From Chitinophaga pendula (lineage in GTDB: Bacteria; Bacteroidota; Bacteroidia; Chitinophagales; Chitinophagaceae), in assembly GCF_020386615.1 (NCBI RefSeq), contig NZ_CP077769.1, positions 2,976,001-3,040,000 on the forward strand: a DNA stretch of 64,000 nt, written 5' to 3'. Position 1 is the first letter of the stretch. Each line of letters opens with the position of its first letter. The position numbers were made by a program, and so were the translations under genes. Below the pieces are notes generated by a model. The model had not been told where the DNA came from. It did no database searches and saw only the letters and a program-made list of their open reading frames with translations. Shown piece by piece: positions 17,949 to 26,472 of the stretch.

Positions 17949-19745
17949 TCATTCTATTATTGGCTCTTCTTCGCCTGATTGTTGTTTGGTGAACAACTCT
18001 GCGTAGTAGCCATTTAATGACAATAATTCTTCATGTGTGCCGGATTCTGCGATACGTCCGTCGTCGAGTACGATGATCTTATCGAATTCGAAGAGGGCGA
18101 ATATGCGATGTGTGATGATGATGGCTGTTTTATCTTTCAGATATGCGTAGAGGTTACCGATGATTTCTTTTTCTGTGCGGGCATCTACTGCGGAGAGGCA
18201 GTCATCAAACAGGAGGACGTTGGGATTGCGGATGAGGCCACGGGCGATGGATATACGTTGTTTTTGTCCGCCGCTGAGGGTGACGCCTCTTTCGCCGATC
18301 ATGGTATCGAATCCTTCGCGGAAGCCCTGGATGTCTTTTTCGACGGAGGCTTGTCTGGCTGCCAGTTTTACGGCTTCTATATCTTTTTCGGGTGCGCCGA
18401 ACCGGATGTTATTGGCGACGCTGTCGGAGAATAGGAATACATCTTGCGGCACGTAAGATATCTGGCTTCTGAGGCTTTCGAGGCGGATATCGCGGACATC
18501 TACTCCATCTGTGAGTACTTCTCCTTCCTGGGGGTCGTACATGCGGATGAGGAGTTGTGCGAGGGTGGATTTACCGGAGCCGGTGCGGCCGATGACGGCT
18601 ACTTTCTGGCCGGGTTTTATATCGAGGTTGAAGTCTTTGATGGCTTGTATGCCGGTATGCGGATAGGTGAATGATACGTTTCGGAAGGTGATACGACCTT
18701 TCAGATCGATGTTGCGGGCGTTGTCGCGGTTTCTGATGGCAGGTTGTACCTGCAGGAATTCGTTGAGGCGTTGTTGTGAAGCGGCGGCGCGTTGTATCAT
18801 GGAGGCGACCCAGCCGATGGAGAAGAATGGGAAGGTGAGCATGTTGACGTAGATCACGAATTCTGCGAGGTTACCTACGGTGATGTTACCTTGTATTACC
18901 TGTACGCCACCTACGAAGATGGTAACGATGACGCTGAGACCTATCATGAGGGCCATGGTGGGTTGGTAGAGTGCATCTGTTTTGGCGAGGCTGACGGAGC
19001 TTTGTTTGTATTCTTCGCTGGCCTCTTCGAAGTGTTGGGTGCTGGTATCTTCCTGGATGTATGATTTAATCACGCGGATACCGGAGTAGGATTCCTGCGC
19101 GATGGAGGTGATATTGGAAAGTTGTGTTTGAATACGTTCGCTTTTGCGGTGTATGATGCGGTTGACGTAGTAGATGGTGACTGCGAGGATGGGCAGTGGT
19201 GCGAGGGTGTAGAGTGTGAGCAGTACGTTGACCTTGAGCATGAGGTATACGATGATGACCAGCATGATGATGGTGCGGGTGGCGTACATGACAGCCGGGC
19301 CGACGTACATGCGTACGCGGGATACATCTTCAGTGATACGGCTCATAAGGTCGCCGGTGCGATGCATTTTGAAGAAGTTAAGGTCGAGGCGTTGGTAGTG
19401 TTCGTAGACTTCGTTTTTCAGGTCATATTCGACGAGGCGTGACATGACGATGAGTGTCTGACGCTGGAGGAACATGAAGAATCCGGAGAGCAGGGCGAAC
19501 AGTAGTATGCAAATGCCGTAGAAGGCCAATACTTTGGTAAAGTCGGACCTGAAGGCGCTTTTGAGGGAGGTATCGCTGATGATGCGGTAGCTATCGAGGT
19601 TTTGGGCCAGGAGGTCGAATATCTGGCGCACCATGATGGGTTGGAATACGCTGAATACGATGGAGATAGCTGTAAATAATAAACCCAGTCCGAAGCGCCA
19701 TTTATATAGGATGAAGTATTTATTGAGAGCCGCGAGATGTTTCAA
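17949..19745 (-). CDS. ABC exporter half-transporter (fused permease and ATPase)
   Basis: 598 residues: six transmembrane helices in about 1-320 and a nucleotide-binding domain from about 350. Walker A GRTGSGKST (386-394), Q-loop (VPQDVF), signature LSGGQKQR (from 490), Walker B LLFDD (511-515) and switch His in IITHRIFAL. The usual catalytic Glu after Walker B is Asp here (FDDCLSAVD), as in some multidrug half-transporters that pair asymmetrically. It would work as a dimer in the inner membrane, exporting a lipid or drug-like substrate. No peptidase C39 domain is present at the N-terminus. Substrate unknown. Confidence 0.93.
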   Translation of the reverse strand: MKHLAALNKYFILYKWRFGLGLLFTAISIVFSVFQPIMVRQIFDLLAQNLDSYRIISDTSLKSAFRSDFTKVLAFYGICILLFALLSGFFMFLQRQTLIVMSRLVEYDLKNEVYEHYQRLDLNFFKMHRTGDLMSRITEDVSRVRMYVGPAVMYATRTIIMLVIIVYLMLKVNVLLTLYTLAPLPILAVTIYYVNRIIHRKSERIQTQLSNITSIAQESYSGIRVIKSYIQEDTSTQHFEEASEEYKQSSVSLAKTDALYQPTMALMIGLSVIVTIFVGGVQVIQGNITVGNLAEFVIYVNMLTFPFFSIGWVASMIQRAAASQQRLNEFLQVQPAIRNRDNARNIDLKGRITFRNVSFTYPHTGIQAIKDFNLDIKPGQKVAVIGRTGSGKSTLAQLLIRMYDPQEGEVLTDGVDVRDIRLESLRSQISYVPQDVFLFSDSVANNIRFGAPEKDIEAVKLAARQASVEKDIQGFREGFDTMIGERGVTLSGGQKQRISIARGLIRNPNVLLFDDCLSAVDARTEKEIIGNLYAYLKDKTAIIITHRIFALFEFDKIIVLDDGRIAESGTHEELLSLNGYYAELFTKQQSGEEEPIIE

Positions 19746-19795
19746 TGGTATCCGTATTTTAAGCCGTAAAGGTAGTGCATTCTATGTATAAGCAG

Positions 19796-19840
19796 AAAGG
19801 TCCGGATGACAGGTGCTTAGCCGGTCTCCGAACCTTTTTG
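19796..19840. terminator. Hairpin between purC and the ABC exporter gene
   Basis: AAAGGTCCGGA pairs with TCCGAACCTTT (10 of 11) around a 20-base loop. The T-run is clear on the plus strand and weaker on the minus strand, where the genes lie, so its terminator role is uncertain. Confidence 0.5.
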
Positions 19841-19858
19841 TGCGGCGTGTCGGCCTGA

Positions 19859-20791
19859 TTATTTCTGTTCTGCGAGGGCAGATTCGATTTTTGTCTGTGC
19901 GTCGGCGGCGGAAACGTCTTCTTTCACGAATTGTTGACCGGTGATATTTTCGAACAGTTCGATATAGCGTTCGCTTACGCTGTTGATGAAAGCTTCGTCC
20001 ATTTCTGGTATCTGTTGTCCATCTTTACCCTGGAATCCGTTTTCCATGAGCCATTCGCGTACGAACTCTTTGCTGAGTTGTTTCTGCGGATTACCGGCGG
20101 CCTGGTTTTCTTCGAAACCGGCGGCATAGAAGTAGCGGGAGGAATCGGGTGTGTGGATCTCATCAATTACGTAGATGGTATCGCCTACTTTACCGAATTC
20201 GTATTTGGTATCTACGAGGATGAGGCCTTGTTTGGCGGCTAGTTCTTTACCACGTTCGAACAGGGCGAGGGTGTATTTTTCGAGTTGTTCGTAGTCTTCT
20301 TTGCTTACCAGGCCCTGGGCGATGATCTCTTCGCGGGAGATATCTTCATCGTGGCCTTCGTGGGCTTTGGTGGTAGGTGTGATAATGGGTGCGGGGAAGA
20401 AATCATTTTCTTTCAATCCTTCTGGGAGGGGTACGCCACACAGTTCGCGTTTACCGCTTTTGTATGTTCTCCAGGCGTGGCCGGTGAGGTTACCGCGTAC
20501 GACCATTTCCACGGGGAAGGTATCGCATTTGAGGCCTATGGTCACGTTGGGGAGTGGTACTGATTTTACCCAGTTAGGGACGATATCTTTGGTTGCTTCC
20601 AGCATGATAGCGGCTACCTGGTTGAGCACCTGTCCTTTGTAGGGGATTGGTTTAGGCAACACCACATCGAAAGCGGAGATACGGTCGCTTACAACCATTA
20701 CCATCAGTTTGTCATCAATGGTGTACACATCGCGTACCTTTCCTTTGTAAAACGCCGTCTGCCCGGTAAATTTGAAATTAGATTCTAACAT
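19859..20791 (-). CDS. purC: Phosphoribosylaminoimidazole-succinocarboxamide synthase
   Basis: 310 residues in the longer SAICAR synthase class. It joins CAIR and aspartate with ATP in purine synthesis. Signatures: [13 protein letters not shown] at the N-terminus, [33 protein letters not shown] and the LVDTKYEFG / [12 protein letters not shown] pair. An in-frame upstream start at 20845 would sit inside a TATTTTTG promoter box, so ATG 20791 was chosen; it also gives the standard N-terminus. Monocistronic, divergent from the Rof-like gene. Confidence 0.96.
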   Translation of the reverse strand: MLESNFKFTGQTAFYKGKVRDVYTIDDKLMVMVVSDRISAFDVVLPKPIPYKGQVLNQVAAIMLEATKDIVPNWVKSVPLPNVTIGLKCDTFPVEMVVRGNLTGHAWRTYKSGKRELCGVPLPEGLKENDFFPAPIITPTTKAHEGHDEDISREEIIAQGLVSKEDYEQLEKYTLALFERGKELAAKQGLILVDTKYEFGKVGDTIYVIDEIHTPDSSRYFYAAGFEENQAAGNPQKQLSKEFVREWLMENGFQGKDGQQIPEMDEAFINSVSERYIELFENITGQQFVKEDVSAADAQTKIESALAEQK

Positions 20792-20842
20792 GGTATTATC
20801 GAAAATTAAGAATTGACAATCAATCCGGAAGATTCCGGTCCG

Positions 20843-20850
20843 CAAAAATA
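20843..20850 (-). promoter_or_regulatory. -7 box (TATTTTTG) for purC
   Basis: TAnnTTTG match on the minus strand, 51 bases before the purC ATG; it decides against a longer purC N-terminus. Confidence 0.5.
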
Positions 20851-20862
20851 CGTGGGTTCCCT

Positions 20863-20870
20863 TAATTTTG
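20863..20870 (+). promoter_or_regulatory. -7 box (TAATTTTG) for the Rof-like gene
   Basis: TAnnTTTG match on the plus strand, 15 bases before ATG 20886 and back-to-back with the purC promoter. Confidence 0.5.
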
Positions 20871-20885
20871 ATAGTAAATCCTGTT

Positions 20886-21134
20886 ATGAGTGAAAAAAAA
20901 TATCAGCCTATTGACTGTAATTACTATGACCGGCTGGAGGCCTGGGCTACGACGCAGGCGGAATGTGCGATAACGATTTATGGTCCGGAGGATACGCCGA
21001 TGACTGTTACGGCGCGGATCAAGGATGTGTACGCCCGTTCGGGCGAGGAGTTCCTGGAGTTGGATAACGGTACGGTATTCCGGCTGGACCGGCTGATCGC
21101 TATCAATGGCATCCCGGTGCCGGGCAATTGCTAA
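20886..21134 (+). CDS. Rof-like (Rho-binding antiterminator) protein
   Basis: 82 residues. The N-terminal [13 protein letters not shown] closely matches the start of E. coli Rof/YaeO (YQPINC..YDNLE), and the following strands ([19 protein letters not shown], then [12 protein letters not shown]) match Rof's beta-rich fold with its LRLD segment. Rof binds the primary RNA site of Rho and inhibits termination in E. coli. Whether this protein binds Rho here is inference. The promoter box at 20863-20870 favours ATG 20886 over an upstream in-frame codon. Confidence 0.72.
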   Translation: MSEKKYQPIDCNYYDRLEAWATTQAECAITIYGPEDTPMTVTARIKDVYARSGEEFLELDNGTVFRLDRLIAINGIPVPGNC

Positions 21135-21219
21135 CGGGACATTACCACTCACATAATTCTGCTTTTTAATATCAGTGGATTGTATAGTTTTAGGGGATAT
21201 CAAATTGATCCCTGAAACT

Positions 21220-22311
21220 ATGCATCGAGCCATTCCATTTACGACCTCTTTATTACTTAGTATTGCCACGCTACCTGTTTTTTCCCAGCGGATGGATTTT
21301 GAGAAATACGATCCTATCTCGACGCTGGTGGTGCCTCAACATCCGGTGAAGCGGGCGAAGTATCCCTTTATCGACGTGCATAATCATCAGTGGAGTATGG
21401 GTACGCAGCATCTGAATGAGTTGCTGAAGGATATGGACGTACTGAATCTGCAGGTGATGGTAAACCTGAGTGGTGGCAGCAGTGGTACGCTGAAGAAGAT
21501 GACGGATAATATCAAGGCGCATGCGCCGAAGCGGTTCCTGGTGTTTGCGAACATAGACTTCACCGGTATTGGCCGAGCGGGATGGACGGAGCAGGCGGTG
21601 AAGCAGCTGGCGGAGGATGTGCGGAATGGTGCTGCGGGCCTGAAGGTGTTTAAAAGCCTGGGATTATCGGTGAAGGATAGTAACGGTCAGCGGGTAGCTA
21701 TTGACGACAAGCGGCTGGATGCTATCTGGGATAAGTGCGGGGAGTTGAAGATACCGGTGCTGATCCATGCAGCTGATCCGAAGTCCTTCTGGGATGATAT
21801 GGACGAGCATAATGAGCGCTGGCTGGAGCTGGCTACGCATCCCGGCAGGCAGCGCGGCAAGGATAATCCTGCGCCGTGGCAGCAGATCATCGATGAGCAG
21901 CATCGTATGTTCAAGCGACACCCGGGCACGACCTTCATCAATGCTCACTTTGGCTGGTATGCGAATGACCTGGCGCATTTGTCGCAGCTGATGCAGACCT
22001 TCCCGCATATGTATGTGGAGTTTGGGGCGGTGATTGCGGAGCTGGGGCGGCAGCCTAAGATGGCGCGGCAGTTCTTCGAGCAGTACCAGGACCGTATCTT
22101 GTTTGGGAAGGATTCGTGGGTGCCGGAGGAATACGGTACGTATTTCCGGGTGTTGGAGACGGGTGATGAATATTTCCCTTATCACAAAAAGTATCACGCT
22201 TTCTGGCGTATGTACGGGATGCAATTGCCTGACAGTATCCTGAAAAAGATCTACTACAAAAATGCGTTGAAACTATTCCCGATGGTGGATAAGAGTGCTT
22301 TCCCGCAATAG
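21220..22311 (+). CDS. Secreted amidohydrolase (Amidohydro_2 family)
   Basis: 363 residues with a signal peptide (about 1-24, LLLSIATLPVFSQ) and a metal-dependent TIM-barrel hydrolase domain: the first metal motif DVHNHQW (HNH at about 54-56), a central His in PVLIHAADPKSFWDD, INAHFGW and LFGKDSW with the likely catalytic Asp. This group includes decarboxylases and lactonases; substrate cannot be told. Periplasmic location is predicted. The longer frame from 21175 lacks a signal-like start, so ATG 21220 was chosen. Terminator follows. Confidence 0.85.
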   Translation: MHRAIPFTTSLLLSIATLPVFSQRMDFEKYDPISTLVVPQHPVKRAKYPFIDVHNHQWSMGTQHLNELLKDMDVLNLQVMVNLSGGSSGTLKKMTDNIKAHAPKRFLVFANIDFTGIGRAGWTEQAVKQLAEDVRNGAAGLKVFKSLGLSVKDSNGQRVAIDDKRLDAIWDKCGELKIPVLIHAADPKSFWDDMDEHNERWLELATHPGRQRGKDNPAPWQQIIDEQHRMFKRHPGTTFINAHFGWYANDLAHLSQLMQTFPHMYVEFGAVIAELGRQPKMARQFFEQYQDRILFGKDSWVPEEYGTYFRVLETGDEYFPYHKKYHAFWRMYGMQLPDSILKKIYYKNALKLFPMVDKSAFPQ

Positions 22312-22341
22312 TGCCGGCATTTGTTTATTACGTTTATTACA

Positions 22342-22376
22342 CGAAACGGGGCATCGCTGATGGACGCCCTGTTTCG
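22342..22376. terminator. Bidirectional terminator
   Basis: CGAAACGGGGC pairs with GCCCTGTTTCG (10 of 11) between two convergent genes; a T-rich tract follows on the plus side. Confidence 0.72.
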
Positions 22377-22385
22377 CATATATTT

Positions 22386-23348
22386 TTACACAGAGAGTAC
22401 TATTTTACCCAATAGAGGTCTGTCCCGTTTTGCATCTTCTAATCGCTGATGGGCATTTTTCACCTTTTCCATGGGATAGCTGCTATCTATGACCGGTTTT
22501 ATCTGTCCGGTTTCAATTAACCCGGTAATATGATGGAGTTCGTCCCTGCTTTGGCGGGTAAAAACGAAATGATAGGTCGCATTTCGTTCCCAGGCGTGTA
22601 GGAGGTTTTGGGGCTGGGCGATATCTACCAGCGTTACAATTGCGCCGTAGTCGGCCAAGGCACGCGGGCTGTCTGAGAGAGTACTCCCTCCTACTGTATC
22701 AATAATTACATCTACTCCTTTTCCGTTAGTATGGGTCTGTATCTCTTCGATGTAGTTTTTACTATGATGGTCGATGACTACATCGGCACCCAGTCGCTGT
22801 AATTGCTCCTGTAAAACCGTCTGTCCTGTTGTGTATACGAAGGCTCCCAGTGATTTAGCGACCTGTATTGCCAGTGAGCCTACTCCACCTGCGCCACCAA
22901 GGATGAGGATGGTATCTCCTTTTTTCAATTTAGCCCTTACCACCAGCATTTCCCATACGGTGCCACCTATAAGCGGCATGGCGGCTGCTTCTTCATAGGT
23001 CAGGTTATTGGGCATCCTGGACAATGCGGACTCGTGTGTGAGGTGATATTCCGCGTAGCTGCCCGGGCCACCAAAGCGCGGGGAATAGTAGACTTTATCT
23101 CCCGGGCGCCAATTTTTCACGGCATCGCCTACTGCTATGACATCGCCTGCTATATCATGCCCCGTTATGATTGGTAACTCGAACAGGGAGGCATAGTCTC
23201 CTCTCCTCACCTGGTAATCGAGCGGATTGACGGCGGAGGCCCTTACTTTGACCAGCACCTGGGAGGGAGCTGTTATGACGGGAGTGGGTACTTCTTCCAG
23301 TTGGAGGACTTCCGGTCCTCCGTAGTTATTTATGACAACTGCTTTCAT
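22386..23348 (-). CDS. Zinc-independent MDR oxidoreductase (quinone reductase type)
   Basis: 320 residues, medium-chain dehydrogenase/reductase fold: GroES-like N-terminal half (HDIAGDVIAVGDAVKNW) and Rossmann half with ILGGAGGVGSLAIQVAKSLG. The structural and catalytic zinc Cys residues of alcohol dehydrogenases are absent, so NADPH:quinone reductase-like chemistry is likely. It follows the ArsR gene by 45 bases in the same direction; tandem ATTTCG repeats in that gap and again before arsR suggest shared control. Possible role: detoxifying electrophiles or quinones (inference). Confidence 0.88.
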   Translation of the reverse strand: MKAVVINNYGGPEVLQLEEVPTPVITAPSQVLVKVRASAVNPLDYQVRRGDYASLFELPIITGHDIAGDVIAVGDAVKNWRPGDKVYYSPRFGGPGSYAEYHLTHESALSRMPNNLTYEEAAAMPLIGGTVWEMLVVRAKLKKGDTILILGGAGGVGSLAIQVAKSLGAFVYTTGQTVLQEQLQRLGADVVIDHHSKNYIEEIQTHTNGKGVDVIIDTVGGSTLSDSPRALADYGAIVTLVDIAQPQNLLHAWERNATYHFVFTRQSRDELHHITGLIETGQIKPVIDSSYPMEKVKNAHQRLEDAKRDRPLLGKIVLSV

Positions 23349-23356
23349 ATTTTGAT

Positions 23357-23376
23357 ATTTCGCTTAATTTCGAAAT
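23357..23376. promoter_or_regulatory. ATTTCG tandem repeat, possible ArsR operator
   Basis: ATTTCG at 23357-23362 and 23367-23372, the second within the palindrome ATTTCGAAAT. The same hexamer is doubled upstream of the ArsR gene at 23723-23736. Confidence 0.4.
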
Positions 23377-23393
23377 CCTTACCTAAAAAAAGG

Positions 23394-23699
23394 TCAGAAT
23401 GCCTTTTTGATTAATTTATTCAGTGTATTGATGGCAGCTTCATTACGTTTGTAATAGGTCCACTGGCCGACGCGGGTGGCTTCAATCAGTCCGCATTTTT
23501 GCAATAAGCTCAGGTAGTCTGATGTTGTGGAGGGGGATAAACCAGTCTTTTGGGTGATGTCGCTTACGCAGACGCCCAGGTTGGGATCATAGTCCAGGAG
23601 TTCTTCTGCTGGAAAGTGGAGACGGGGCTCTTTGAGCCAGATGAGTATGTTTATCCTTGTTTCATTGCTCAGTGCTTTGAAAACCGTGATCAGTTCCAT
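23394..23699 (-). CDS. ArsR/SmtB-family transcriptional repressor
   Basis: 101 residues forming one winged helix-turn-helix: FKALSNETRINILIWLKEP, then the recognition region VSDITQKTGLSPSTTSDYLS and the wing GQWTYYKRNE. The metal-binding ELCVCD motif of ArsR/SmtB metal sensors is not present, so the ligand may not be a metal. A TATATTTG promoter box lies 4 bases upstream of the ATG and CGAAAT repeats overlap the region before it, which fits autorepression. Downstream target is probably the MDR oxidoreductase. Confidence 0.88.
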   Translation of the reverse strand: MELITVFKALSNETRINILIWLKEPRLHFPAEELLDYDPNLGVCVSDITQKTGLSPSTTSDYLSLLQKCGLIEATRVGQWTYYKRNEAAINTLNKLIKKAF

Positions 23700-23703
23700 G
23701 GGG

Positions 23704-23739
23704 CAAATATATCGGTATTATTCGAAATGCCGAAATAAT
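23704..23739 (-). promoter_or_regulatory. ArsR gene promoter (TATATTTG) with tandem CGAAAT operator
   Basis: The -7 box is at 23704-23711, 4 bases from the ATG. CGAAAT occurs at 23723-23728 and 23731-23736 inside an imperfect palindrome (TATTATTCG / CGAAATAATA). Confidence 0.5.
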
Positions 23740-23746
23740 AGAATAA

Positions 23747-23781
23747 AAAGGAAGGTGTCTTATGGGGACACCCTTCTTTTT
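23747..23781 (-). terminator. Terminator of the dehydrogenase gene
   Basis: GAAGGTGTC pairs with GACACCCTTC (one bulge); on the minus strand it is followed by CCTTTTTATT. It lies just after the stop at 23785. Confidence 0.72.
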
Positions 23782-23784
23782 GTT

Positions 23785-24660
23785 TTATTGTTTTTGTTGG
23801 ATGGTGAGTGCTACTGCGGTGACATCGTGATCGCCGAGGCCGGCATCTTTTGATTCTTGCAGGAGGCTGCGAACTTCTGCTCCCAGCGGCATGGCGGCCT
23901 TGACGGTGGCAGCCTGTTCCAGTACCAGGTTCATATCTTTCAGGCCCAGTGAGAGGCCGAAGAGGGCAGGCTGGAATGCTTCTGAGAGGATATGTTTACC
24001 ATAGTTGATATAGACCGGTGCGTTGAAGATGGTCTGTGTGATCATGTTAAACCAGGTATCGACTTCGATGTTGCTTCTTTTGGTCATGTTGATACTTTCT
24101 GACAAGGCGCTCATGGCGGTCAGGATGAGGTAGTTGGAAGCCAGTTTGGCGACGTTGGCGGCGCTTTCTTCGCGGCCATATTCCCATACGTTGATACCAC
24201 CAGCTTCTTGCAGCAGGGGTTTGATGGTTTTGATGGCCTGCTCCTCTCCTGCTACGAGGAAGTTGATCTTCCTGGCTTTAGCGGCATCGGGGCGTGCCAG
24301 CAGCGGGCAGGCGATATAGATGTTACCCTGTTGGCGGTGGACTGCTGTGAGTGTTGTGGCTGTTACGGGAAGAATTGTGCTCATGGAGACATGTATGCCC
24401 TCTTTTTTGAGGTGGGCGGCGATGCCATCCGGGCCATCGGTGATCTCTTTCAGTGCGGCATCATCGGAGACGATGCTGAATACGATATCACACTGTGCGG
24501 ACAATTCTTTTACCGATGTGCAGCTGATGGCGCCTTTTTCTATGAGCGGTTGTGCTTTGGCGGCGGTGCGGTTGTATACGTATAGGGGCTGGCGGGTGGC
24601 CAGGAGGTTTTCTGCGATGACGAAGCCTAAATTGCCTAATCCGATGAATCCTATTTTCAT
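23785..24660 (-). CDS. NAD(P)-dependent 6-phosphogluconate/3-hydroxyisobutyrate dehydrogenase-like protein
   Basis: 291 residues. Rossmann motif GLGNLG at 7-12 (family usual GLGxMG), then VFSIVSDDAALKEI, the substrate-binding ACPLLARPDAAKA region (family usual DAPVSGG) and helix ANVAKLASNYLI that carries the catalytic Lys in relatives (here LASN, with Lys one turn before). It belongs to the beta-hydroxyacid dehydrogenase superfamily, also home to imine reductases. It is the third gene of the TetR/monooxygenase transcript, 19 bases after the monooxygenase stop. ATG 24660 was chosen because it starts directly with the Rossmann strand. Confidence 0.85.
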   Translation of the reverse strand: MKIGFIGLGNLGFVIAENLLATRQPLYVYNRTAAKAQPLIEKGAISCTSVKELSAQCDIVFSIVSDDAALKEITDGPDGIAAHLKKEGIHVSMSTILPVTATTLTAVHRQQGNIYIACPLLARPDAAKARKINFLVAGEEQAIKTIKPLLQEAGGINVWEYGREESAANVAKLASNYLILTAMSALSESINMTKRSNIEVDTWFNMITQTIFNAPVYINYGKHILSEAFQPALFGLSLGLKDMNLVLEQAATVKAAMPLGAEVRSLLQESKDAGLGDHDVTAVALTIQQKQ

Positions 24661-24679
24661 GACTGTTCCTTTTTGATTG

Positions 24680-25819
24680 TTAGCTAAAAATTTCCAGCAA
24701 GTTAGGGATTGCGTCGGGAGCGTGCAAAACGTCGGTTTGGTGTAAGGTGAGGCGGGCGACATCGCCGGCGCGGGCGCGCATTTGTTGTTCGTAGTGGGCG
24801 ATGGCGGAGGCGATATCGGGGAGTGCGTTATCGAGCAGGCAGTTGCTCAGTTCGAGTGCATCGAGCATGGCCATGTTGACGCCTTCACCTGCGTATGGCG
24901 GCATGAGGTGTGCGGCATCGCCCAGCATGGTGAGGTTGGGCAAGGAGGTCCAGGTTTGATCTGGCGGCATGCAGTATTGTGGTCGGATTGTGAAGGCCTT
25001 TGCTTTTCTGAACAGGTTGTCCCAGTCGCTATGCCAGCCGGCGAAGGTGTTATGAAACCAGTTGAGCACCTGTTTATTGTCGGTGAAGTCGAGGCCGTTA
25101 TCTCGGTACCAGTATTCGGGGGTATGGCAGCCGGTGTAGAAGGCAACGCTGCCATCGCCTTTGGTGCTGAGGATAAGGGATTTACTGTCGCCCATGGCGA
25201 ACACCTTACCCCCTTTGAGCAGTTCGTGCAATACGGGGATGTTCGTTTCGGCATCGGCCACGGTCCCCTCTATGACGGTGACACCGGAGTAGAACGGTTT
25301 TATGTCTGTGATGTAGGGGCGGATGCGGGAGTTGGCGCCATCGGCGGCGACTACGATATCAGCGAAGGCGGAGGCGCCATTTTTGAACTGTAGTTGCCAG
25401 CCACCGTTGTCGGGATGTAGTGCGATGAATTGGCTATCCCATACGACGGTGTCGGGGTGTAGGGCGTTCAGTAATATTTTGCGCAAGGGGCCGCGATCTA
25501 TTTCGGGGCGATCTGATTGGCGGTTGTTGAGATGATCGTCGAATACGATGTGGGTGTGTTTATCGACGATGCGTGTTTTGTCGGCACCCGGACGGTAGTT
25601 TGCTTTGAAGGCTGCTGTTAGTCCGGCTTTTTCCAAAGCGGCCAGGCCTGATTCTTCGTGTAGGTCGAGGGTAGCGCCTTGTATGCGCACGTCGCTGTTT
25701 ATGTCTCTTTCATAAACTTTTACCTGTGCGCCAGCCTGCTCAAGGAGTCTGGCGAGGGTGAGGCCACCCGGGCCACCACCTACGATAGCGATCTGTTTGT
25801 CGGTTATGTTGTTGTTCAT
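24680..25819 (-). CDS. TetX-like FAD-dependent monooxygenase
   Basis: 379 residues, close to TetX length (about 380-388). FAD-binding GGGPGG at 14-19, KVYERD with Glu37-Arg38, GATLDLHEESG, EIDRGPLRKILL, DGANSRIR and GDAAHLMPPYAGEGVN with Gly300-Asp301 follow TetX order closely. TetX hydroxylates and inactivates tetracyclines using NADPH and oxygen; many relatives act on other aromatics. The middle substrate-binding sheet differs from TetX here, so drug inactivation is only a possibility. The upstream TetR gene (12-base gap) probably controls it. Confidence 0.88.
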   Translation of the reverse strand: MNNNITDKQIAIVGGGPGGLTLARLLEQAGAQVKVYERDINSDVRIQGATLDLHEESGLAALEKAGLTAAFKANYRPGADKTRIVDKHTHIVFDDHLNNRQSDRPEIDRGPLRKILLNALHPDTVVWDSQFIALHPDNGGWQLQFKNGASAFADIVVAADGANSRIRPYITDIKPFYSGVTVIEGTVADAETNIPVLHELLKGGKVFAMGDSKSLILSTKGDGSVAFYTGCHTPEYWYRDNGLDFTDNKQVLNWFHNTFAGWHSDWDNLFRKAKAFTIRPQYCMPPDQTWTSLPNLTMLGDAAHLMPPYAGEGVNMAMLDALELSNCLLDNALPDIASAIAHYEQQMRARAGDVARLTLHQTDVLHAPDAIPNLLEIFS

Positions 25820-25831
25820 GGTGTTTTGGTT

Positions 25832-26428
25832 TTAGCGCAGTAAACTTTTGATGACGGCGTTACAAGCGTCACTGCCAACTTTATCGGTAATAATTTGCTG
25901 ATCTCTTTCTGTGTGTTCGAAATATTCGGTGATGATATCAAACAGGGGTGCGAATAATAAGGCCCGCTGTACCTGGAAAGGCAGATCGATGATATGTCCT
26001 GCGGCGGTGTGGCGGGCGAAGAACTGATGTATGGGGACAAAGGCATCCCCTTCTACTCTATTGTTCTGCTGCAATGCGCTGACGAGTAACGGCGAAGACT
26101 TTCCGTACTGCATTAGTGTAAATGCCGGTTTGTTGGTTTTGAAGTATTGGAAGGTGTTTTGCCAGAGGGTGCGTACGCCCTCTGCGAAGTCCATAGAGGC
26201 ATGGAAGTTTTCGAGGACGGCTGTTTCAAAGGCACCTATCCCCTCTTCCACTATTAATTTGACGAGGAGGTCTTCTTTGTTCTCGTATTTGAGGTAGATG
26301 GTACGCGGGGATATGTTAGCTGCTTTGGCCAGTTTTTGCATGCTGAGGTTTTCGAGTCCTTCTTCAGCGATGATCTGTAGGGCGATGGTGCGGATGGCCT
26401 GTTCTTTTTCGAGGTTTTTTGGTCTCAT
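25832..26428 (-). CDS. TetR/AcrR-family transcriptional repressor
   Basis: 198 residues. N-terminal helix-turn-helix (about 10-55: AIRTIALQIIAEEGLENLSM, KLAKAANISPRTIYLKYENK) and an all-helical ligand domain. ATG 26428 was chosen over a codon 24 bases upstream because that codon overlaps the promoter box. A 20-bp perfect palindrome overlapping the -7 box is the likely operator, so the gene should be autorepressed together with the monooxygenase and dehydrogenase that follow. Ligand unknown. Confidence 0.9.
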   Translation of the reverse strand: MRPKNLEKEQAIRTIALQIIAEEGLENLSMQKLAKAANISPRTIYLKYENKEDLLVKLIVEEGIGAFETAVLENFHASMDFAEGVRTLWQNTFQYFKTNKPAFTLMQYGKSSPLLVSALQQNNRVEGDAFVPIHQFFARHTAAGHIIDLPFQVQRALLFAPLFDIITEYFEHTERDQQIITDKVGSDACNAVIKSLLR

Positions 26429-26449
26429 GGTATTTTCACATTGACCATG

Positions 26450-26472
26450 CAAAAGTAAATGAACATTTACTT
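26450..26472 (-). promoter_or_regulatory. tetR-operon promoter with 20-bp palindromic operator
   Basis: The -7 box TACTTTTG is at 26450-26457 on the minus strand. AAGTAAATG, two bases, then CATTTACTT form a perfect palindrome at 26453-26472 that overlaps the box, as expected for a TetR-type repressor site. Confidence 0.7.

Noticed and set aside
17949..19745. ABC exporter as the transporter for the double-glycine peptide
   Set aside because: It begins directly with a transmembrane helix and has no C39 peptidase domain, and it lies 7 kb away among housekeeping genes.
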